Assembly: GCA_020217065.1 (NCBI GenBank)
Contig: JAIWOB010000046.1
Span: forward strand, 1-10,000
Length of the DNA stretch: 10,000 bases
Direction: 5' to 3'
Source of the DNA: Chloroflexota bacterium
GTDB taxonomy: Bacteria > Chloroflexota > Anaerolineae > Anaerolineales > Villigracilaceae
Part shown: piece by piece, positions 6,042-10,000 of the stretch
How the letters are laid out: every line of letters begins with the position of its first letter
Position numbering within the stretch: the first letter of the stretch is position 1
The notes under the pieces: model-generated
The model's input: only the letters and a program-made list of their open reading frames with translations
Told to the model about the DNA's origin: nothing
The model's database searches: none
Program-made: the position numbers and the translations under genes

Positions 6042-6770
6042 ATGACACTTCAACCCGAAGCCTGGGATGCCCCAAAGAATATACTCGTCATTCTCGCCCA
6101 TCCCGACGACCCGGAATTCTTTTGCGGGGCGTCTTTGGCGCGCTGGGCGCGCGCAGGACATCAACTCACATATCTGCTGATGACCTGCGGCGATAAGGGC
6201 TTTAATCCCGCCACTCACCCTGACATGACCCCCGAAACCCTGTGCGGACTGAGACGCGCCGAACAGTTTAACGCCGCCAAAGTCATTGGGGCGAAAGCCG
6301 TGCACTTTCTCGACCACGCGGACGGATACCTCGTCCCAAGCCTCGACCTGCGCCGCGAAATTGTCCGCGAAATCCGCCGCCACAAGCCCGACATCCTTGT
6401 CACCTGCGACCCGCAAAATCTATTCGCCCAATACGGAATCAATCATCCGGACCATCGCGCCTGCGGACAAGCGGTATTGGACGCCGCGTTTCCCGCCGCC
6501 GGCAATCCCGTTTATTTCCCCGAACTGATTAAGGAAGGTTTTGCGCCGCACATGCCAAAGGAAATTTGGTGTTCGCTCACAAGCCAGCCAAACGTCGCGT
6601 TGGACGTCACCGACACATGGGAAATCAAGATAAAAGCCATTCTCGAACACAAGACCCAGATACCCGATGCGGACAAACTCATCCAGCGCATGAAGTCCCG
6701 CCGCACGGAAGACAGCACGGATGAGAATCCGCGTTACGAAGAGAAGTTTCGCGTTGTAAAATACTCATAA
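6042..6770 (+). CDS. PIG-L/LmbE family zinc deacetylase
   Basis: This 242-residue protein belongs to the PIG-L/LmbE superfamily, zinc enzymes that remove N-acetyl groups from amino sugars (for example GlcNAc-PI, MshB and BshB substrates). The N-terminal strand ends in ILAHPDDPEF: H20 and D23 are expected zinc ligands and D22 the catalytic base. The second motif, INHPDHRACG, supplies the third ligand, probably H138. RRAEQFNAAKVIGAKAVHFL (71-90) is the typical helix-strand pair. There is no signal peptide, so it acts in the cytoplasm. No Shine-Dalgarno is evident before the ATG; it may be co-transcribed with PSP1, 56 nt upstream. The substrate cannot be told from sequence: no glycosyltransferase or thiol-biosynthesis partner is nearby. 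Fold and metal site are confident, the specific reaction is not. Confidence 0.88.
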   Translation: MTLQPEAWDAPKNILVILAHPDDPEFFCGASLARWARAGHQLTYLLMTCGDKGFNPATHPDMTPETLCGLRRAEQFNAAKVIGAKAVHFLDHADGYLVPSLDLRREIVREIRRHKPDILVTCDPQNLFAQYGINHPDHRACGQAVLDAAFPAAGNPVYFPELIKEGFAPHMPKEIWCSLTSQPNVALDVTDTWEIKIKAILEHKTQIPDADKLIQRMKSRRTEDSTDENPRYEEKFRVVKYS

Positions 6771-6814
6771 ATAGAACAGTCGAAACGCTTTTGTCGCAAT
6801 CAATCGCTTTTTCC

Positions 6815-6886
6815 GTCATTGTGAACCGAAGGCGTCGAAGCAATCTCCTTGCAGGCAGGAGATTGCTTCGCTCCGCTCGCAGTGAC
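6815..6886. repeat. 72-nt dispersed palindromic repeat (CERSEAI-type)
   Basis: A long imperfect hairpin lies between PIG-L and the amidohydrolase. The inner arms CGAAGCAATCTCCT (6836-6849) and AGGAGATTGCTTCG (6857-6870) are a perfect 14-bp stem with a 7-nt loop. The outer arms GTCATTGTGA (6815-6824) and TCGCAGTGAC (6877-6886) pair over 10 bp with two G-U wobbles. Read on the minus strand it gives CHCERSEAIS, a peptide string often seen in spurious ORFs because this palindrome family is scattered through many environmental bacterial genomes. Presumably a non-autonomous, MITE- or REP-like element; no flanking target duplication was recognised. Confidence 0.8.
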
Positions 6887-6919
6887 AGACTCTGAAACTT
6901 GCAGCTTTCGACCTTAGAC

Positions 6920-6925
6920 AAGGAG
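6920..6925 (+). promoter_or_regulatory. Ribosome binding site for the M20D amidohydrolase
   Basis: AAGGAG lies 7 nt before the ATG at 6933 and fixes the start. Confidence 0.75.
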
Positions 6926-6932
6926 TTTTCCC

Positions 6933-8123
6933 ATGACCGACATCCTCACCGAAGCCCAATCCCTCTTCTCCTTCACCCGCGCCCTGCGGCGCGACTTTCA
7001 CATGCACCCCGAACTCGGCTTCAACGAGATTCGCACAGGCGGCATTGTGGCAAAGGAACTTGAAACGCTTGGAATCGAGGTCACCAAAGGCGTTGGCAAG
7101 ACGGGCGTGGTGGGACTGCTCGAAGGCGCAAAGCCGGGACCCGCCCTGCTCCTGCGTTTCGACATGGACGCCCTGCCCATCGTCGAAGAAACCGGCGCGG
7201 AATACGCCTCGCAAAACGCCGGCGTCATGCACGCCTGCGGACACGACGGTCACACCGCCATTGGGTTGACCGTCGCCAAAATCTTGAATGCTCACAAAAA
7301 CGAAATCGCCGGGACGGTCAAATTTTGCTTTCAGCCTTCGGAAGAAGGCACAAACGGCGAAGACATCGGCGGCGCGGAAATGATGATAAAAGACGGCGTT
7401 TTGGAAAATCCTAAAGTGGACATGACCCTTGCCCTGCACCTGTGGAATGAAAAGCCGCTTGGATGGGTTCACGTCGCCAAAGGTCCCGTCATGGCGGGCG
7501 CGGAAGAATTCAAAGTCAAAATCATCGGGCGCGGCGGGCATGGCGCAATGCCCCAAGCCGCCATTGACCCCGTCGTTTGCGCGGCGCAAATTATTTCGGC
7601 GGCTCAGACTATCGTATCGCGCAATGTCGCCCCAACGGAAACCGCCGTCGTTAGTTTTACGGTCATCCAGGGCGGGACTGCGTTCAACGTCATCCCCCAG
7701 GAAGTCGTCATGGAGGGAACTATCCGCACCTTTGAGCCGCAAGTGCGCGAAAGAACCCTGCGGCGGTTTGAAGAAATCGTCAAAGGCGTCGCCGCCGCAA
7801 TGGAATGCCTGTCTGAAATCAAAATCAAGCGCCTCTCTCCCGCCCTGATTAACGCCGATAAAATCACGGCAAAAGTGCAAGAAACCGCCCGCCGCATCTT
7901 GCCCAACGCCATCCACGACAACGCCCCCTACTTAACAATGGGCGCGGAAGACATGGCGTTCATCCAGGAAAAGGTGGACGGTTGTTACTTCTTTGTCGGC
8001 TCGAATAACGCCGAAAAACATCTCGACTACGGACATCACCACCCCAAATTCGACTTCGACGAGCAAGCCCTGGTCAACGGCGCGGCGCTCATGTCGGCGG
8101 CGGCGTTGGATATTTTGAAATAG
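6933..8123 (+). CDS. M20D family metallo-amidohydrolase
   Basis: This 396-residue protein is of normal length for the M20D amidohydrolases (IAA-amino acid hydrolase, hippurate hydrolase and N-acyl-amino acid deacylase group), cytoplasmic enzymes cleaving N-acyl bonds with a dinuclear metal site. The metal motifs are intact: DMDALP (77-82), HACGHDGH (100-107, with C102 and H104), QPSEEG (134-139, E137/E138), LHLW (168-171, H169) and GHHHPKFDFDE near the C-terminus. The lid or dimerisation domain is inserted at about 185-295 and starts GRGGHGAMPQ (199-208). A strong ribosome binding site fixes the start. A small secreted-protein gene follows only 2 nt after its stop, so the two are translationally linked. 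The substrate is not evident; peptidase function is less likely given the M20D pattern. Confidence 0.93.
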   Translation: MTDILTEAQSLFSFTRALRRDFHMHPELGFNEIRTGGIVAKELETLGIEVTKGVGKTGVVGLLEGAKPGPALLLRFDMDALPIVEETGAEYASQNAGVMHACGHDGHTAIGLTVAKILNAHKNEIAGTVKFCFQPSEEGTNGEDIGGAEMMIKDGVLENPKVDMTLALHLWNEKPLGWVHVAKGPVMAGAEEFKVKIIGRGGHGAMPQAAIDPVVCAAQIISAAQTIVSRNVAPTETAVVSFTVIQGGTAFNVIPQEVVMEGTIRTFEPQVRERTLRRFEEIVKGVAAAMECLSEIKIKRLSPALINADKITAKVQETARRILPNAIHDNAPYLTMGAEDMAFIQEKVDGCYFFVGSNNAEKHLDYGHHHPKFDFDEQALVNGAALMSAAALDILK

Positions 8124-8125
8124 AG

Positions 8126-8710
8126 ATGAGCCGAAAAAGAAACCTGGCGGCTGCGGCGGCGATTTCAGCGGCGGCGGGATTCCTTATCCTGCAAACCGTA
8201 ACCGCTCCTGCGCCCAATTCAGCCCCTGCGGCTTTAGAATCGGAGACTGTCATCATCGAGGAGCCGCCCGCCGTCGAAGAGTCCGTTCCTGAACAATGCG
8301 CCTACGTTTGGGCGTATCATGACGCGCCCGACTTGTCGCAAAAGTTAGACGCGGCGGTCAAAACCCTGCATCCCAACGCCAGCGGCAGAGTGCAATTTTT
8401 CGGCGAGGATTGCGTTTACGCCGACGGTCGTTCCACCTTCAGCGCAATAGAGACCGATTTCTACGTTCGCGTTCCCGCCGGCGACCTGACCGATAAAGAG
8501 GCGCTTGGAAACTGGATGGCGCAGGCGATGCCATTGATTACGGAAATTCCCCGCGAAGAAATCGAGGGGAATTATGGGTTCGTAGAATTCTGGTTCGAGC
8601 AAACGGAAGCCGGGCAAGTCATCGCGCGCGTTCCCATCCAGAAATATATGGATGAAGCGCGGGACAAAACGGGCGCGGAGTTGTTCCGCTTGTTTTCCGC
8701 CGCGCCATAA
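8126..8710 (+). CDS. Membrane-anchored or secreted protein of unknown function
   Basis: I do not recognise an established family for this 194-residue protein. The N-terminus has a basic start (MSRKR) and an Ala-rich hydrophobic stretch (about 7-26) that would act as a signal anchor or signal peptide. There is no lipobox cysteine. A Pro/Ala/Glu-rich linker follows (about 27-56), then a compact domain beginning EQCAYVWAYHDAPDL with C58 and C96 (FGEDCVYADG), which could form a disulfide outside the cell. The segment TDFYVRVPAGDLTDKEALGN (110-129) and the aromatic YGFVEFWFEQ strand (150-159) suggest an alpha/beta fold. It starts 2 nt after the amidohydrolase stop with no clear ribosome binding site, so it is probably translated by coupling. 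Location outside the membrane is inferred. Confidence 0.75.
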   Translation: MSRKRNLAAAAAISAAAGFLILQTVTAPAPNSAPAALESETVIIEEPPAVEESVPEQCAYVWAYHDAPDLSQKLDAAVKTLHPNASGRVQFFGEDCVYADGRSTFSAIETDFYVRVPAGDLTDKEALGNWMAQAMPLITEIPREEIEGNYGFVEFWFEQTEAGQVIARVPIQKYMDEARDKTGAELFRLFSAAP

Positions 8711-8929
8711 ATTCAAGCAGGATTTCAAAGCGTCTTCAAAAGATAAGGCTCCTAGTTGTAGTTTTTGGCAAACCTGCGCGACTGTCGCTCTATGGCAAAC
8801 ACATTCTTTAGGTTGTCGTGATGCGCCGTCAGAATGGACGAGTCTCCTTTTTCGTTGGGGTGCGGATTAACAAGGAAAAACTTAGGCGAATCCGCGCCGT
8901 ATCGCCATGGCTGAGTTGAGGTCAATCCG
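8711..8929. other. Convergent intergenic stretch with no supported gene
   Basis: This 219-bp stretch separates two convergent genes. It has short open frames on both strands but no ribosome binding site, promoter or recognisable domain. A 7-bp inverted repeat, GCGGATT (8862-8868) with AATCCGC (8889-8895), is present without a T-tract on either strand, so no terminator can be called. Its base composition and the peptide-like minus frame hint at a degraded gene or a dispersed repeat, but nothing proves either. Confidence 0.5.
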
Positions 8930-10000
8930 TTACGGAGAGAGCGCATCGCAGGCGGGAATAAGCTCAATGTTATAGAACAGGACGGCGGTTCTCCACGTTC
9001 CCACGCCGATAAAGCCGGTCAGCCCGGTGCCGCGTTTCCCATCGTCCGGCAAGCCCTCGACCTCTTCGGGAGCGCGGACAACTTGCCAGCGCGAGTCGCC
9101 GTTCAGCCAACCGGCTGCCGTGTCGCCCCGTACGGTCACCTGAATCATGTACTGGCTCCCGTAAATCACGGTGTCCTTGGTATACGTCTCTTCGGAATTA
9201 GCGATGTATTCCACCCGGCTGGCGCTGTTCGTCCAACCGCCAATGTTCCACCACACATAACGTCCCTGATAAGGGAAGATAATCAGCATCCCCTCCCGCC
9301 CCTCCCGCGGCTGGGCGATGAGACGGTAGGTGAAGCAGTCGGGGCTGGCTGGGGTGGAGCCGACGAACATGAACTTGGCGCCCTCGAAATCCGGATTAAA
9401 TTGCACCAGCGTCCTGTCGGCCCCCTCCCAATTTCCGGCAATGACCCGCCAATCCGACAAGTTATTTAAACTGAGGGTGTAGGCGCTGGAATCGGCGGCT
9501 GGCGATTCCGTCACAACCGGCGCGGGCGGCTCGGCGGGGAGAGGACGGGCGCCCTGGTCCCCCAACGGCTGCCAGGTCGGCTGTCTGTCAAAGCCATCCT
9601 CAGGAGACAGGCGCAGCAGGTCGCTGCCATCCGGGCGCACCCGGTAGATGCCCATATCCGATTCGTCGTAAACTCGGAACAGAATCCACTGGCCATCTGG
9701 CGACAAGGAAACATCATCTAACGCATCCATGCCTTGATAGGTATTCCCGTTTAAGAAAATGTTCCTGGTTTCCAGGGTCTTCATGTCGAGAACATAAATG
9801 GCGCTGCGGCAATCGTGATAGACTATAAATTGCCCATCCGGCGACAAGGCGGGGCGAGAGGGGGCGTGGGCGTCCCCGCATGACCCCTCCGAGCCGCCCA
9901 ATACCGAAACCGAATCGCTCTCGATAAAATACTGCGCCAATTGCTCATTTCCATCCACAACAGTGTAATAGACAACGCTGTCTCCCAGAGGGGACCAAAC
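8930..10000 (-). CDS. PD40 beta-propeller plus lectin-like jelly-roll protein (5'-truncated by window edge)
   Basis: The minus-strand frame is open from base 10000 to a TAA at 8932-8930, giving 356 visible residues of a longer protein; a GTG at 9958 is internal, since VWSPLGDSVVYY continues in frame upstream. The first part has TolB/PD40 propeller blades: WSPLGDSVVYY, LSPDGQFIVYHD and LSPDGQWILFRV, with YRVRPDGSDLLRLS typical of the WD40-like repeat. After a Pro/Ala/Glu linker (QGARPLPAEPPAPVVTESPA) comes a beta-rich domain ending GFIGVGTWRTAVLFYNIELI, resembling the concanavalin-like or DUF1080-type jelly roll. Such combinations are usually extracellular and bind proteins or glycans. No signal peptide can be seen because the start lies outside. 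A role in sensing or surface binding is inferred only. Confidence 0.82.
   Translation of the reverse strand, partial: VWSPLGDSVVYYTVVDGNEQLAQYFIESDSVSVLGGSEGSCGDAHAPSRPALSPDGQFIVYHDCRSAIYVLDMKTLETRNIFLNGNTYQGMDALDDVSLSPDGQWILFRVYDESDMGIYRVRPDGSDLLRLSPEDGFDRQPTWQPLGDQGARPLPAEPPAPVVTESPAADSSAYTLSLNNLSDWRVIAGNWEGADRTLVQFNPDFEGAKFMFVGSTPASPDCFTYRLIAQPREGREGMLIIFPYQGRYVWWNIGGWTNSASRVEYIANSEETYTKDTVIYGSQYMIQVTVRGDTAAGWLNGDSRWQVVRAPEEVEGLPDDGKRGTGLTGFIGVGTWRTAVLFYNIELIPACDALSP

Noticed and set aside
6816-7916. 366-residue minus-strand open frame
   Set aside because: It is antisense to the M20D gene and ends in the palindromic repeat (the CHCERSEAIS string), a typical spurious frame.
8752-8967. 71-residue minus-strand frame as a real gene
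   Set aside because: It has no ribosome binding site, overlaps the propeller gene in another frame and has no recognisable domain; kept only as a low-interest remnant.

Overview
The window looks like part of a chromosome from an anaerobic or facultative member of the Chloroflexota (Anaerolineae-like). This is inferred from gene content and protein style (moderately GC-rich coding DNA, an NuoB/NuoCD/NuoI set, an Mrp protein without CxxC, PSP1, PIG-L, M20D, and a secreted PD40 propeller joined to a lectin-like domain). There is no rRNA or other phylogenetic marker, so the placement is tentative. I see no prophage, transposase, CRISPR array, tRNA or rRNA.

Layout. Bases 1-452 (minus strand) hold the N-terminal 150 residues of a winged-helix regulator resembling the SufR/COG2345 type; the gene runs off the left edge. 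An AT-rich divergent control region (453-582) contains an 18-bp near-perfect dyad, a TATAAT-centred palindrome and a near-consensus extended -10 promoter pointing right. That promoter drives iscX (583-792), nuoB (782-1414), a fused nuoCD (1414-3156) and nuoI (3171-3791), which are tightly coupled by overlaps or well-placed ribosome binding sites. A 98-bp spacer made of degenerate 8-bp repeats with inverted symmetry separates nuoI from an Mrp/ApbC-type P-loop ATPase gene (3890-4963). A clear intrinsic terminator closes the block.

Next comes a PSP1/RicT-family gene (5050-5985), whose TATAAT box lies so close to the ATG that a leaderless transcript is likely. It is followed by a PIG-L deacetylase (6042-6770), a 72-nt dispersed palindromic repeat (6815-6886), an M20D amidohydrolase (6933-8123) and a small membrane-anchored or secreted protein of unknown function (8126-8710). 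A gene-poor stretch (8711-8929) separates these from a convergent minus-strand gene (8930-10000, open at the right edge) encoding PD40 propeller blades followed by a lectin-like jelly-roll domain.

How the parts work together. The first 6 kb have an iron-sulfur theme: a regulator with a possible Fe-S or metal-sensing cysteine region, IscX (an ISC assembly modulator), the complex I subunits that carry clusters N2, N6a and N6b plus NuoCD, Mrp (relative of Ind1/NUBPL, the complex I Fe-S assembly factor) and RicT (partner in an Fe-S-binding complex). No membrane-arm subunit (A, H, J-N) or NADH-module subunit (E, F, G) is present in the window. The cluster therefore encodes only the quinone-side connecting module together with its likely maturation factors. 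This is the most interesting feature of the window.
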